64,000 nt of DNA from Alkalimarinus alittae (GTDB lineage Bacteria; Pseudomonadota; Gammaproteobacteria; Pseudomonadales; Oleiphilaceae): assembly GCF_026016465.1 (NCBI RefSeq), contig NZ_CP100390.1, positions 1,526,001 through 1,590,000 of the forward strand, read 5' to 3'. Position numbers and translations under genes: made by a program. The notes under the pieces were generated by a model, which made no database searches, had not been told where the DNA came from, and worked only from the letters and a program-made list of their open reading frames with translations. Numbering within the stretch: the stretch's first letter is position 1; every line of letters begins with the position of its first letter. Shown piece after piece: positions 52,344 to 61,142 of this stretch.

Positions 52344-53183
52344 CTACATTCCTGTTGCAAACTGTACGACATTGCTGGTGGTAATATTCTCTTTTTGTTG
52401 CTCATTAAACGCGTTGACTACAGTGCCTATGATGATCAATGTAGGCGTTTGAACGTTTTTATCTTCAACCATTTCTTGCAATGTATCGAGGGTCGCAATA
52501 TAAACCCGTTGATTGGGGGTTGTGCCTTGTTCGACAAGTGCTGCAGGCATATCGCCGGACATTCCATGGGCTTGAAGTTCTCGATTGATGACTTCAATAC
52601 TCTGTAACCCCATATAAAATACAACCGTTTGATTTGGGCGTGCGAGATTTTCCCACGGTAATACGAGGTTACCTGACTTCAAGTGGCCCGTCACAAAGGT
52701 GCAGCTTTGAGCATGATCACGATGCGTTAATGGGATCCCTGCATAAGTTGCGCAACCAGAAGCTGCAGTAATACCTGGAACGACCCTGCAAGGCACATCA
52801 GCGCTTAAAAGTACTTGTATTTCTTCACCACCACGCCCAAAAATATATGGGTCACCGCCTTTTAAACGAACAACACGTTTGTTTTCTTTAGACAACTTAA
52901 CTAATAAGTTATTAATTTCTTCTTGAGGTAGCGTGTGTTCGTTCGCCGTTTTGCCAACAAAAATACGGTCTGTATCGGTAGGCACCATGCCCATAATTGC
53001 TTCGCTAACAAGCTTGTCGTAGACAACGATGTCGGCTTCTCTAATAAGACGCAAAGCCCTAAGTGTTAATAACTCAGGGTCACCTGGCCCAGAGCCTACT
53101 AGAGCTACTTCTCCGGCTTGTAAGGGGGTGTTGCTGGCGCAGTTCCCCATGAGCGCTTTAACTTCGCTGGTTTGATCTACCAT
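52344..53183 (-). CDS. nirE: NirE, uroporphyrinogen III C-methyltransferase
   Basis: 279 aa. SUMT motifs: [70 protein letters not shown]. It makes precorrin-2 from uroporphyrinogen III with two SAM. ATG 53183 is chosen because GGAGAGA lies just upstream; ATG 53195 lacks such a site. The position between nirJ and nirN identifies it as the haem d1 copy. It is the only such methylase in the window, so it may also feed siroheme or B12 synthesis. Confidence 0.94.
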   Translation of the reverse strand: MVDQTSEVKALMGNCASNTPLQAGEVALVGSGPGDPELLTLRALRLIREADIVVYDKLVSEAIMGMVPTDTDRIFVGKTANEHTLPQEEINNLLVKLSKENKRVVRLKGGDPYIFGRGGEEIQVLLSADVPCRVVPGITAASGCATYAGIPLTHRDHAQSCTFVTGHLKSGNLVLPWENLARPNQTVVFYMGLQSIEVINRELQAHGMSGDMPAALVEQGTTPNQRVYIATLDTLQEMVEDKNVQTPTLIIIGTVVNAFNEQQKENITTSNVVQFATGM

Positions 53184-53272
53184 TGCTCTCTCCATAACCC
53201 GGGCTGCCAGGCGATGCTATTTTATAATATTCTAATACTGGTTAGACTTTATGGCCGGCTTCGGTGCTCGAC

Positions 53273-54493
53273 TTATTGTTGTCGAGTAACCGGAATTAAC
53301 TTGGCGCTTGTATTATCGTTGTAAGGCATATCTAAGCGATCATCATCGTTGTCTTCGATACCGATTTCTTCGTTGCTTAGATAGCATGCAGGGTCTTCGG
53401 CCCAAGCATCATCAGTCAGCTGATAGGCTCTGACGCGCGTGTTTCCACCACACATTTTTAAGTATTGGCATTCGGCGCAGCGACCTTTAACTGGGCGTGG
53501 GTGTTGTCTAAACCCATCCATTAATTCATCGTTTGGATTGCTCCAAATGTCTGAGAAATTACGTTCTCTGACATTACCCAAGGTGTAGTTCCACCAGAAA
53601 GTGTCTGGGTGAACATTACCGAGGTTGTCGATATTCGATATATTGACACCCGAAGAGTTCCCGCCCCAGTTTTCTAAACGCTGCCTAAGCGCGTCAACCT
53701 CGCTAGGGACATTTTTTTCTGCCCATTGCAGTAGGTAAGGGCCATCGGCATCGTTATTACCGGTGACATATTCTCTAACGATTCCTTGTTTAAGCTCAGA
53801 CCAACTGCGTTCAAATAGTAAGTCGAGCGCTTTACGAGTGGTTAAATGAAATGCATCACTCTTTCTGTTTCGGTTTCCTCGGCCAGCGTAGTTGAGGTGA
53901 GACAGGTAAAATTTGTCGATGTCGTACTCATCCATTAATGCCAATAGCTGAGGTAGTTCGTGACTGTTGTTTTGGGTGAGTGTAAACCGAATGCCCACTT
54001 TAATTCCGTGCTGTTTGCAGAGTTTTACTGCATGCAGTGATGCGTCAAAGGCACCTTTTAATTGACGAAACTCATCATGGGTATCTTTTATACCATCTAA
54101 GCTGATACCTACATAGTCGTATCCAACTTCGGCAATTTTTTCAATATTGTCTTCAGTAATTAGTGTGCCGTTAGTGGAAAGGCCTACATAGAAACCCATG
54201 CCCTTTGCGCGCTTTGAAACATCGTATATATCTGGGCGGAGCAGGGGCTCACCACCTGAAAGAATCAGTACGGGTACTTTAAATGCTTTAAGGTCATCCA
54301 TTACGGTATAAACTTCGTCGGTCGAAAGCTCACCTTTAAAGTCTGTATCGGCCGATATTGAATAACAGTGTTTACAGGTTAAATTACATCGTCTAATCAG
54401 GTTCCATATGACCACAGGACCTGGTGGTTTGCGTGCTGGGCCAACAGGTGTTGGATTCATTAGCGACTGCATATACTGAGTAATACGGAACAT
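53273..54493 (-). CDS. nirJ: NirJ, radical SAM haem d1 biosynthesis protein
   Basis: 406 aa. The radical SAM cluster motif is CNLTCKHC, with LILSGGEPLLRPDIY and the SAM-binding GYDYVGISLDGI downstream. A SPASM-like C-terminal region has CAECQYLKMCGG and a further Cys in DPACYLS for an extra Fe-S cluster. NirJ removes propionate chains from the didecarboxysiroheme intermediate. A weak DNR-type site lies 57-70 bases upstream, so nirJEN may have their own promoter. Confidence 0.94.
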   Translation of the reverse strand: MFRITQYMQSLMNPTPVGPARKPPGPVVIWNLIRRCNLTCKHCYSISADTDFKGELSTDEVYTVMDDLKAFKVPVLILSGGEPLLRPDIYDVSKRAKGMGFYVGLSTNGTLITEDNIEKIAEVGYDYVGISLDGIKDTHDEFRQLKGAFDASLHAVKLCKQHGIKVGIRFTLTQNNSHELPQLLALMDEYDIDKFYLSHLNYAGRGNRNRKSDAFHLTTRKALDLLFERSWSELKQGIVREYVTGNNDADGPYLLQWAEKNVPSEVDALRQRLENWGGNSSGVNISNIDNLGNVHPDTFWWNYTLGNVRERNFSDIWSNPNDELMDGFRQHPRPVKGRCAECQYLKMCGGNTRVRAYQLTDDAWAEDPACYLSNEEIGIEDNDDDRLDMPYNDNTSAKLIPVTRQQ

Positions 54494-54549
54494 GGTTAGG
54501 CTCTCTTTTTTCGTTTCAATATAGTTTACGAAATATCATTTTTGGAACC

Positions 54550-54563
54550 TTGACTTTGAGCAA
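54550..54563 (-). promoter_or_regulatory. Possible FNR/DNR-type box upstream of nirJ
   Basis: TTGACTTTGAGCAA on the plus strand (TTGCTCAAAGTCAA for nirJ) has one good half-site and one degenerate half-site. A minus-strand AACTAT lies at the right distance for a -10 element. Confidence 0.4.
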
Positions 54564-54587
54564 GCCTACTCCATGTTTTTGTTAGAT

Positions 54588-55106
54588 CTACTTTCTAATT
54601 CTTAAGCCTGTTTTCTTGAGAATTCGTTTACTAAATAATACATCATGCCCACGATTATGCTCGCCAAGTAACGCTACAATGGCCTCTATGTGGTTATCTA
54701 CTTCTTCTTGAGTGCGTCCATGGACCATGGCAAACAAATTATGTGGCCAATCGGGTAGGTGTCGAGGGCGGTGATAGCAATGACTGACAAAATCAAGCGA
54801 TCCTAGCCTTTGACCAAGCGTTGATATCATCTCGTCTGGCACATCCCACACCGTCATGCCGTTAAGCGTATAGCCCAGTTTGTAATGATCGGGAACCACA
54901 GCTATTCGGCGAATGACGCCTGCATCTTGCATGCATTGCATTCGCTCAATGACATCCGCTTCGGTGACGTTTAGTTGCTCTGCCAGTTCAAGGTAAGGGC
55001 GTGCCGTTAAAGGTAATCCTTCTTGAGTGGCGACTATTAGTTTTCTGTCCAGCTCACTTGGCTGGAATGCATGACCGCATTGACGTTCTGGGTGCGCGTT
55101 ATTCAT
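54588..55106 (-). CDS. nirH: NirH, siroheme decarboxylase subunit (Lrp/AsnC-like)
   Basis: 172 aa with an AsnC-type helix-turn-helix region (LDRKLIVATQEGLPLTARPYLELAEQL) and the ligand domain YTLNGMTVWDVPDE ... FVSHCYHRPRHLPDWPHNLFAMVHG; the RPRHLPDWPxN block with its histidines is the catalytic signature shared by NirH and NirL. The C terminus, RILKKTGLRIRK, is NirH-like. NirDLGH proteins remove two acetate carboxyl groups from siroheme. It is 94 bases upstream of nirJ. Confidence 0.86.
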   Translation of the reverse strand: MNNAHPERQCGHAFQPSELDRKLIVATQEGLPLTARPYLELAEQLNVTEADVIERMQCMQDAGVIRRIAVVPDHYKLGYTLNGMTVWDVPDEMISTLGQRLGSLDFVSHCYHRPRHLPDWPHNLFAMVHGRTQEEVDNHIEAIVALLGEHNRGHDVLFSKRILKKTGLRIRK

Positions 55107-55186
55107 TTCGGAGGCTCTGGCTTGCGGGTGTTGTGGGTGTATTGGTTCGAAGGTTTAGCGTAACCGTTATGGTGAATTTTTTTACG

Positions 55187-55630
55187 TTAGACTGGAAAAT
55201 ATAGGCCGACATAGAACTCCTCCAGTTTTGGCATGTTATATACTTTGTAGCCGGTTTTATCTTCGATCCTTTTAATCGTTGACGCTATCTCATTAGGATT
55301 CTCGGTACCGAGTACAAACCACATGTTGAGTTTATGGGCGCGTTCATAGTTGTGCGCTATTTCAGGAAATGCATTAACTTGTTCGGCGACTTTATCGAAC
55401 TCGCTCTCGGGTATGGTCATAGCGGCTAGGGTAAAAGCACCTCCGGCCTTTTCTATTTGATACATTGGGCCAAAGCGAGTTAAGGTCTTATCTTCTAATA
55501 ATGATTCTATTCGTGATATCAGGTCGGATTCAGTAATATCGAGGGTCTTTGCCGCTTCTTCATAAGGGCGTTCACATATCGGAAACCCTCGCTGTAATTG
55601 GTTGATGATTTTACGGTTTATTTCATCCAT
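55187..55630 (-). CDS. nirG: NirG, siroheme decarboxylase subunit (Lrp/AsnC-like)
   Basis: 147 aa from the ATG at 55630, overlapping the end of nirL by eight bases; a much longer in-frame extension lies inside nirL and is unlikely. It has the HTH-like ERPYEEAAKTLDITESDLISRI and the ligand segment EIAHNYERAHKLNMWFVLG, the NirD/NirG-type HNYxRxHxxNxWF pattern. It pairs with an NirH/NirL-type subunit in the decarboxylase. NirG versus NirD is assigned from gene order. Confidence 0.86.
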   Translation of the reverse strand: MDEINRKIINQLQRGFPICERPYEEAAKTLDITESDLISRIESLLEDKTLTRFGPMYQIEKAGGAFTLAAMTIPESEFDKVAEQVNAFPEIAHNYERAHKLNMWFVLGTENPNEIASTIKRIEDKTGYKVYNMPKLEEFYVGLYFPV

Positions 55631-56204
55631 GGTTGATGGCCTTTTTGTTTGGGTCCCACTGAGTGGCATGGGGTTCACTATGCTGTTTATGGAAGCGTCC
55701 ACCGCATTGTTTAAATTGTTTATAGCTGAACAGAATATCGTGCTTGATATCAGATAGCTGACATGCGTCTTTAAGTTGATTAAGTTGGTCAAGCACTTGG
55801 TTTCTATCTTTGCCGTGAATCATGCAGAATAGGTTATAGTTCCATTCGGGCAGTCTTCTGGGGCGTCGATAACACAAGGTCACGAGGCCTGACTGCTTAA
55901 TACGCTCGCCGATTTCATCAACCTGCTGATCAGGTACGTTCCAAACGACCATCGCATTGGCGTTATAGCCCAGTTTATGATGCTTTATGACCAAGCCAAA
56001 ACGCTTAATTAGGCCGTTATTAATCCACTCTTCAATGCAGTTGATCACTTGCTGCTCATTGCCACCAATGATATTCGCTAATACTAGATAAGGGCGGGCA
56101 TCTATCGGTAGCCCCTCTTGGATAGCGCACTTGAGTGCTTGCTGTTGGCGTTCGCTTAGCGTTGGCTGGTCGCTGAATGTTGATATGTTGTTTTTATTTG
56201 TCAT
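55623..56204 (-). CDS. nirL: NirL, siroheme decarboxylase subunit (Lrp/AsnC-like)
   Basis: 193 aa. The N-terminal HTH-like part reads ALKCAIQEGLPIDARPYLVL; the catalytic block is LCYRRPRRLPEWNYNLFCMIHG; the end FKQCGGRF is typical of NirL. It is expected to act with NirD on siroheme. It starts six bases after nirD and overlaps nirG by eight. Confidence 0.87.
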   Translation of the reverse strand: MTNKNNISTFSDQPTLSERQQQALKCAIQEGLPIDARPYLVLANIIGGNEQQVINCIEEWINNGLIKRFGLVIKHHKLGYNANAMVVWNVPDQQVDEIGERIKQSGLVTLCYRRPRRLPEWNYNLFCMIHGKDRNQVLDQLNQLKDACQLSDIKHDILFSYKQFKQCGGRFHKQHSEPHATQWDPNKKAINHG

Positions 56205-56210
56205 CGCGTA

Positions 56211-56675
56211 TTAGCTCCAATTCAACTTAAAACCTAAGTCTATGTGGTATGCCTGTTCCATAGGTAGGTTCAGAATGGGGTAACCTGTTTTAGTTTCTAT
56301 AGCTTGCAAGGTCTTGTCGAGGTGTTGCTGATCGGTTGCAGTGACAACAAACCAAAGGTTATAGGCATGCTCGCGTGCATAGTTATGGTTGACCTCGTCA
56401 AACGAGTTGACAAGCTCGGCCGCTTCGCCCAAAAGTGCTTCAGGTACTGAGATCGCGGCTAATGTGCTAGCGCCTACTTTTTCATGGTTAAAGACTGGCC
56501 CTAAGCGAGAGACAACTTGGCTTTCTTGCAATGACTGAATAGTGTCAAGAACGTCTTGTTCTTGCACGCCTAACTCATCTGCGATGTCTTTGAATGGTGA
56601 TGCTGACAGCGGAAATCCTTTTTGGTAGCGATCAATAATTTGTTGGCCTAGCGAATCAACAGTAATTATGCTCAT
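56211..56675 (-). CDS. nirD: NirD, siroheme decarboxylase subunit (Lrp/AsnC-like)
   Basis: 154 aa from ATG 56675 (CGGAAC upstream); a GTG 12 codons earlier would overlap nirF and is less likely. Motifs: KGFPLSASPFKDIADELGV (HTH-like) and EVNHNYAREHAYNLWFVV (ligand/catalytic region with the conserved histidines). With NirL it should form the siroheme decarboxylase. Assigned NirD because it directly follows nirF, as in other nirFDLGHJ clusters. Confidence 0.87.
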   Translation of the reverse strand: MSIITVDSLGQQIIDRYQKGFPLSASPFKDIADELGVQEQDVLDTIQSLQESQVVSRLGPVFNHEKVGASTLAAISVPEALLGEAAELVNSFDEVNHNYAREHAYNLWFVVTATDQQHLDKTLQAIETKTGYPILNLPMEQAYHIDLGFKLNWS

Positions 56676-56688
56676 TTTTAAGTTCCGA

Positions 56689-57960
56689 TTATAGTCCGAT
56701 TCGATGTGCACGGGACGTAAAAAATATCCCGCTTGGTTTAAGTGCTTTCAGCGATGTGACTTCTTCGTAGTTTGCGGTGTTGTAAATTCTTACCGTATCT
56801 TCATCTCGAACAGACACCCAAACTTCTTCGCCACGAGGTGTAAACTCCATATGGAGTACTGCTTTTCCGGGCGTTAAGGTTTTATTAAGCTCGAATGATT
56901 CAGCATCGATAATTTGTAATGTGTCATTTTTTGGGAATGAGAAATTGACCCAAATTTCACGAGCATCGGGACGAGCCATAACGAATACTGGTTGCCCGTA
57001 TACGGGGATTTCACGTATTTGAGTCCAAGTATTCATATCGATCACTAATACAGAGTGTCGACCTACGGCTGGAACGAATGCATAGTTCCCTGCTACAGCC
57101 CAGCCTTCTAAGTGAGGCATTTTGTAGACGGGTAGGCGTGCTTCGCCTTTTCCATAGTTAGGAAGAATAATCTTAGAGCCTTTCTCTGGGTGCCATAAGT
57201 CAAGAAGCGCTAGGCCATCTTGTCCAAATAGGCCTGCTATATAGTAACGGCCGTCTGGCGATATGAGTGCGTCATAAGGTTGTTTGCCTGTGTTTTTCAA
57301 CTTAGTTATTTTAGGGGCTGCATTTGAAGATGTGGCTGATGCAGAAAAGTCTGCGATCCACGTTTGGTTACCTTCAAACAGGCTGAATACAAATTTTTGC
57401 CCTGGTGCATCGACCAACCCTACGGTCTTTGATTGTTTTTGCTCGCCATTTTCATCAGTATAGATAGCAGGAATATCAACGACTAGTTCTAAGGTTTCTG
57501 CATTAAAGACTTTAACGCCACCAGGCGTATAGTTGGAGACGGCGACGAGTTTTCCATCTTGTGAAATTGCACCTCCGATACTGTTTCCGGCTTGAATGAT
57601 TCTGTTTTCAATGGATTGGTTAAGGATATCAACCTTAGTCAGGCCACCATCTCGGCCAAAGACATAGGCAAACTGCTCATCTCGGGAATAAACAATAGAG
57701 GCATGAGATAAGTCGCCTAACCCTTCGACACGACCTTCAACTGTTTTTTGAGTGGTATTGACGATCGATACTGCGCCATCAGCTCTTTCAATAATAGTGC
57801 CTAGATCTCCACTTGCCTTATATTGGATGTTCGTCTCGGCACTAGTGTCGGCATCAGTACTGGTGCTGACAGCACAGCCACTTAATACCGTGGTCATAGA
57901 AAAGGTAGTCGCTAGAATGGCTGCTTTAAGATTTAGCGTTTTGATGGTTGGCATTGTCAT
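56689..57960 (-). CDS. nirF: NirF, haem d1 biosynthesis propeller protein (lipoprotein)
   Basis: 423 aa. The N terminus has a signal peptide ending in a lipobox, LSGC (Cys29), so it should be a lipid-anchored periplasmic protein. The rest is a d1-type beta-propeller (DGGLTKVDILNQSIENRI, HASIVYSRDEQFAYVFGRDG, ... AVLHMEFTPRGEEVWVSVRD) without a c-haem motif. NirF binds haem d1 precursors and helps the final steps with NirN. It ends 14 bases before nirD. Confidence 0.93.
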   Translation of the reverse strand: MTMPTIKTLNLKAAILATTFSMTTVLSGCAVSTSTDADTSAETNIQYKASGDLGTIIERADGAVSIVNTTQKTVEGRVEGLGDLSHASIVYSRDEQFAYVFGRDGGLTKVDILNQSIENRIIQAGNSIGGAISQDGKLVAVSNYTPGGVKVFNAETLELVVDIPAIYTDENGEQKQSKTVGLVDAPGQKFVFSLFEGNQTWIADFSASATSSNAAPKITKLKNTGKQPYDALISPDGRYYIAGLFGQDGLALLDLWHPEKGSKIILPNYGKGEARLPVYKMPHLEGWAVAGNYAFVPAVGRHSVLVIDMNTWTQIREIPVYGQPVFVMARPDAREIWVNFSFPKNDTLQIIDAESFELNKTLTPGKAVLHMEFTPRGEEVWVSVRDEDTVRIYNTANYEEVTSLKALKPSGIFFTSRAHRIGL

Positions 57961-57977
57961 GATTCCAAAGCGGTCTG

Positions 57978-58373
57978 TTATTGGTTTGATTGGTTAATTT
58001 TGCCTGAGAGTAAATACTCTGCTATCCATTCGGCATCATTGTCACTGAGGATTGCATTCCAAGGAGGCATCGCGGTGCCATTTCGTCCATGAAGGATCGA
58101 TAATTTAATATATTCAACGTTCTTATCTTTAAATTGTTCTGGCAGTAGGGAAGGGCCTAGCCCTCCTTTTAAGGTCATACCATGGCAAGATCCGCAGTCA
58201 TGTTTAACCATATGGGCTAGTTCGGTCGCTCTAGTTTGAGTGATCGAGTTTTTACTCGTGCTGTTGGGGGCTTCTCCTGCGATGGTGTGCTGGGTAATAG
58301 CCATACAAAACACCATGACTGCTGCTGCGACCATTTGCATGGAGTTGCTTGCGTTTACTGCGATATTTGACAT
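57978..58373 (-). CDS. nirC: NirC, c-type cytochrome c55x
   Basis: 131 aa with a signal peptide (MQMVAAAVMVFCMAITQHTIAG) and one haem site, CGSCH, followed by GGLGPSLLPEQF and a Met ligand candidate in NGTAMPPWN. NirC donates electrons in the nitrite reduction system or during haem d1 maturation. ATG 58373 gives a normal signal peptide; a GTG five codons upstream is possible. It lies between the cupredoxin gene and nirF. Confidence 0.88.
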   Translation of the reverse strand: MSNIAVNASNSMQMVAAAVMVFCMAITQHTIAGEAPNSTSKNSITQTRATELAHMVKHDCGSCHGMTLKGGLGPSLLPEQFKDKNVEYIKLSILHGRNGTAMPPWNAILSDNDAEWIAEYLLSGKINQSNQ

Positions 58374-58433
58374 ATAAATCTCGGTCACTGTCTTGAAGTG
58401 TTGGCGTGTTATTACTGTTAGTGCGTTTTCGTC

Positions 58434-58754
58434 TTACTCGGTTACGATGACTACACCCAGCATTTTGGGGTGTGGTCCACAACGGTAAGGGAATGTTCCT
58501 ACTTCGTTGAACTCGAGTTCATAGGTTTCTTCAGGAAAGAAGTAGTCAGATTCGGCGTCCCCACGTTCTTCAAACCAAACGCTGTGATATTGTCGTTTTT
58601 CGTTATTTGTCCAACGAACCTTTGTGCCTTTTTTAACGGTAATTTCTTTTGGTATAAACTCAAATTTTTTAATGCTGACATCGGCCACTTCACTTGCCAA
58701 CACAGATACCGAAAGCAAGAATGTTGCAAAAAACATAATGAATCTACTTAGCAT
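58434..58754 (-). CDS. Periplasmic cupredoxin (plastocyanin-like)
   Basis: 106 aa with a signal peptide (MFFATFLLSVSVLASEVA). The type I copper ligands are visible: His in KRQYHSVWF, and Cys-His-Met in YRCGPHPKML. The fold is a short plastocyanin/pseudoazurin-like sandwich. It is the first gene of the nirC-F-D-L-G-H-J-E-N run and lies behind a good DNR box, so it is probably an electron carrier to NirS or a component of d1 delivery. This gene is not part of the classical nir operons I know. Confidence 0.88.
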   Translation of the reverse strand: MLSRFIMFFATFLLSVSVLASEVADVSIKKFEFIPKEITVKKGTKVRWTNNEKRQYHSVWFEERGDAESDYFFPEETYELEFNEVGTFPYRCGPHPKMLGVVIVTE

Positions 58755-59033
58755 TACTAACTCCAGTGATGTTTTGAAAGCGTTTTAGTCTATCGCCTAG
58801 CTCAGCTTTAAATGTCAGCTGACCCCATCTTTAGATACATACTGACATAGCTTTATTGGTTGCCGATTGATAGTAGTCAACATAGCTTAATGGTTGGGTG
58901 GCTACTTTGACTGAACTCAATAATTTAATGGCTGAGGTGCTGAAAGCGCACAAAATCGCGTATAAATAATGCTTTTAACTTGATGCGCTGCTTTTAGCGT
59001 AATGCCCCCATTTTTTGTTATGAATAACGGAAA
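58755..59033. other. Promoter-containing intergenic region
   Basis: About 280 bases with no gene. It contains the DNR-type box at 58867-58880 and, just beyond this stretch, the terminator of the multihaem gene. A minus-strand TATGTA near 58835-58840 is a -10 candidate. Confidence 0.5.
58867..58880 (-). promoter_or_regulatory. FNR/DNR-type box upstream of the cupredoxin-nir operon
   Basis: TTGATAGTAGTCAA matches TTGAY-N4-RTCAA perfectly, about 113 bases before the cupredoxin start codon. It probably drives the cupredoxin-nirCFDLGH(JEN) transcript under low oxygen with NO. Confidence 0.82.
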
Positions 59034-59060
59034 CAAAAAAGCCACCCTGTTGGGTGGCTT
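59034..59060 (-). terminator. Intrinsic terminator after the nirT-like gene
   Basis: AAGCCACCC (59039-59047) pairs with GGGTGGCTT (59052-59060) over a TGTT loop, with a U-tract in the minus-strand transcript (AAAAAA at 59034-59040 on the plus strand). Confidence 0.92.
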
Positions 59061-59102
59061 GAAGGACTTGGTGAGCAAAACCTACCAAGTGGAGGAGATT
59101 AC

Positions 59103-60878
59103 TTATTGCTTGGTAGCATTTATCTCAATGCCTTCTTCGTCTTTATCGAACCCTAAGCGATAGCCAAGTGATACATGGTGGAAACGTGAATCACTAAAGT
59201 CATCATGGATGGCAAAGCCGAAGTTATAAACCCCGTCAGTGTCAAAGCTAACATCGCCTGCTTTGTCTGAATTAAGTTTACGGGTCATTTCTACTGTCCA
59301 GATACCGTCAGTTAAGTTTGAGGTAAAGGTTGCCCCTTGTCCGCCACTCATCTTACGTTCGTCTAATAGGTAACCGTCTTCAACTTTACCTGTGCCTACT
59401 TCGTAACGAATAAGGTCTAAAAAGCCGCCGCCGGCAAGTGCCGCTTTAATTTCATCTTCAGACTTAAGTTTATCCCAGCCACCCAGCTTAGCGCCGCGCT
59501 TACCTTTGTATTCAATATCGGTACGGCTTTCGGAAATATACTTAGTAATACCGCCTGATGTATCCAGTCTTGAAGCGTCTGCGTATGCTTTAATAGTGGC
59601 GTCATCGACTTCACCAGGCATATTTTTGACATCATCATGACAGCTTCCCCAGCAACCAGATCGATCAGCAAACTCAACATCATCACTGCCAAACATCATG
59701 GCTAGCTTAACTTGGTTTGCAGGGTCCATTTTACCACCGTCAGCAAATGGGATAGCCGCATGTGAACCTTCTGGCCAGCTAAACTTCATGTATAGGTTGT
59801 CAGCATCATAAGAGGCTTGAACCGTCACTGGAATGCTTCCTCGTTTACCAGGGATAACAGACTCTTCTAGTTTTTCACCTGTTACAATTTTTTCACCCAT
59901 ATCCATGGTTTCAGAGTCATGACACTCAATACAGCGATCACCTTTGGTGAATGCACGTTTACCGCCATGCTCTCGACCATGAATCCACTCAATTGAAGCC
60001 GTTCCGGGGAAGAACAGCGTGATGTCTCTGGACGGTACTGCATCCCAGTTTACACTGCTTGTAGCGCCTTCAGATTTAGGGGCTGGTGCAGTAGAACCTG
60101 ACTCCGCAGCTTTTGCAGCCGCTTCTGCTTTAGCTATTTTAGCGTCTTCAGCTTTCTTAGCCGCTTCTTCTGCTTTACGAAGTTTTTCTTGTTCCGCTTC
60201 TATTGCCGCTTTTTCAGCATCTTCAATATCTTTCTGGAATAAGTGTAACGTTGCATTGGGTCTGGCCATCTCAGGGTCGGGGGCTTCTAACTCTTCGAGC
60301 TCTTCATCTGTTAATAGATGGCGCACGCTCTTGTGAGCTATACCTTTGTGACAATCGATACAAGTATTACCTTGTTGAATGGCCGCTGTGTGCTGTTTAA
60401 GTGCGCGTGGCTTTTGAGAATTTTGGTGCATAGACTCAAAATTATGGCAGTTTCGGCATTCACGAGAATCTGATTGCTTCATGCGTTTCCACTCGTTTTT
60501 CGCGAGCTCAAGACGCTTAGCATCAAATTTTTCGGGCGTATCAATGGTGCCCAATATCTTATGCAGAACTTCGTTAGATGCCTGTATTTTTCGTTGAATT
60601 TTGTGAAACCAGTCTTTAGGTACATGGCAATCAGGGCAGGTTGCACGAACACCTGAACGGTTGCTGTAGTGAACAGTTTCTTTATATTCTACGTAAACGT
60701 TCTCCTCCATTTCGTGGCATGAGATACAGAATTCTTCAGTGTTAGTCATTTCTAGAGACCAGTTAAATCCACCCCAGAAAATGACACCGATAGCCATAAA
60801 TATTAGGGAGGTTCCGATTGTGGTACCTAGAATAATTTTTTTGGATAAAAGTTCCTGTAACCAGGACTTATTCTTCAT
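59103..60878 (-). CDS. NirT/NapC-like tetrahaem cytochrome fused to a haem-binding domain
   Basis: 591 aa from ATG 60878 (GGAG 8 bases upstream). A membrane anchor (about 15-37) precedes four c-haem sites, CISCH (51-55), CPDCH (81-85), CRNCH (141-145) and CIDCH (173-177), as in NirT/NapC quinol dehydrogenases. An Ala/Glu/Lys-rich helical linker (about 218-262) leads to a C-terminal domain resembling the ethylbenzene-dehydrogenase gamma/cytochrome c-552 haem domain, with CIECH (316-320) and an unusual CWGSCH (409-414). It probably passes quinol electrons to the periplasm for NirS. It follows nirS. Confidence 0.88.
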   Translation of the reverse strand: MKNKSWLQELLSKKIILGTTIGTSLIFMAIGVIFWGGFNWSLEMTNTEEFCISCHEMEENVYVEYKETVHYSNRSGVRATCPDCHVPKDWFHKIQRKIQASNEVLHKILGTIDTPEKFDAKRLELAKNEWKRMKQSDSRECRNCHNFESMHQNSQKPRALKQHTAAIQQGNTCIDCHKGIAHKSVRHLLTDEELEELEAPDPEMARPNATLHLFQKDIEDAEKAAIEAEQEKLRKAEEAAKKAEDAKIAKAEAAAKAAESGSTAPAPKSEGATSSVNWDAVPSRDITLFFPGTASIEWIHGREHGGKRAFTKGDRCIECHDSETMDMGEKIVTGEKLEESVIPGKRGSIPVTVQASYDADNLYMKFSWPEGSHAAIPFADGGKMDPANQVKLAMMFGSDDVEFADRSGCWGSCHDDVKNMPGEVDDATIKAYADASRLDTSGGITKYISESRTDIEYKGKRGAKLGGWDKLKSEDEIKAALAGGGFLDLIRYEVGTGKVEDGYLLDERKMSGGQGATFTSNLTDGIWTVEMTRKLNSDKAGDVSFDTDGVYNFGFAIHDDFSDSRFHHVSLGYRLGFDKDEEGIEINATKQ

Positions 60879-60912
60879 TGCTTTTGCTCCACCCAGGCTG
60901 CTCAAATAGGAG

Positions 60913-60953
60913 AAGGTAATAGAGTGGTTGCTTATGGCAAGCTCTATTACCTT
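60913..60953 (-). other. Strong leader hairpin upstream of the nirT-like gene
   Basis: AAGGTAATAGAG (60913-60924) pairs perfectly with CTCTATTACCTT (60942-60953), with TTGC/GCAA inside the loop. In the minus-strand message it lies about 35 bases upstream of the start codon and has no U-tract after it, so it may be a processing or stability element rather than a terminator. Confidence 0.6.
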
Positions 60954-60993
60954 GTCTTTTACAGATTTTTAACCTGATTCTTTTTTTAACGTT

Positions 60994-61032
60994 ATTAGCC
61001 TTTGCGTTATGGGGCTAATGCAAAAGGCTAAT
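60994..61032 (-). other. Second hairpin in the nirS-nirT intergenic region
   Basis: ATTAGCCTTTGC (60994-61005) pairs with GCAAAAGGCTAAT (61020-61032) with one bulged base. No U-tract follows on the minus strand. Confidence 0.5.
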
Positions 61033-61105
61033 ACGTTTATTTTATGTTGCTGTTCTTTGTGCTTGCTGTACGTCATCGATAAGTTGCATTTTATGACGTG
61101 CAGTA

Positions 61106-61132
61106 AAAAGAGGGCATTGTTAAATGCCCTCA
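61106..61132 (-). terminator. Intrinsic terminator of nirS
   Basis: GAGGGCATT (61111-61119) pairs with AATGCCCTC (61124-61132) over GTTA, with five U residues following in the minus-strand message. Transcription of the nirT-like gene must come from read-through or its own promoter. Confidence 0.9.
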
Positions 61133-61142
61133 ATTACAACTA

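Noticed and set aside
60019-60336. 105-codon plus-strand frame rich in Ser and Ala
   Set aside because: It is the antisense reading of the Ala/Glu/Lys-rich linker of the nirT-like protein and has no ribosome binding site.
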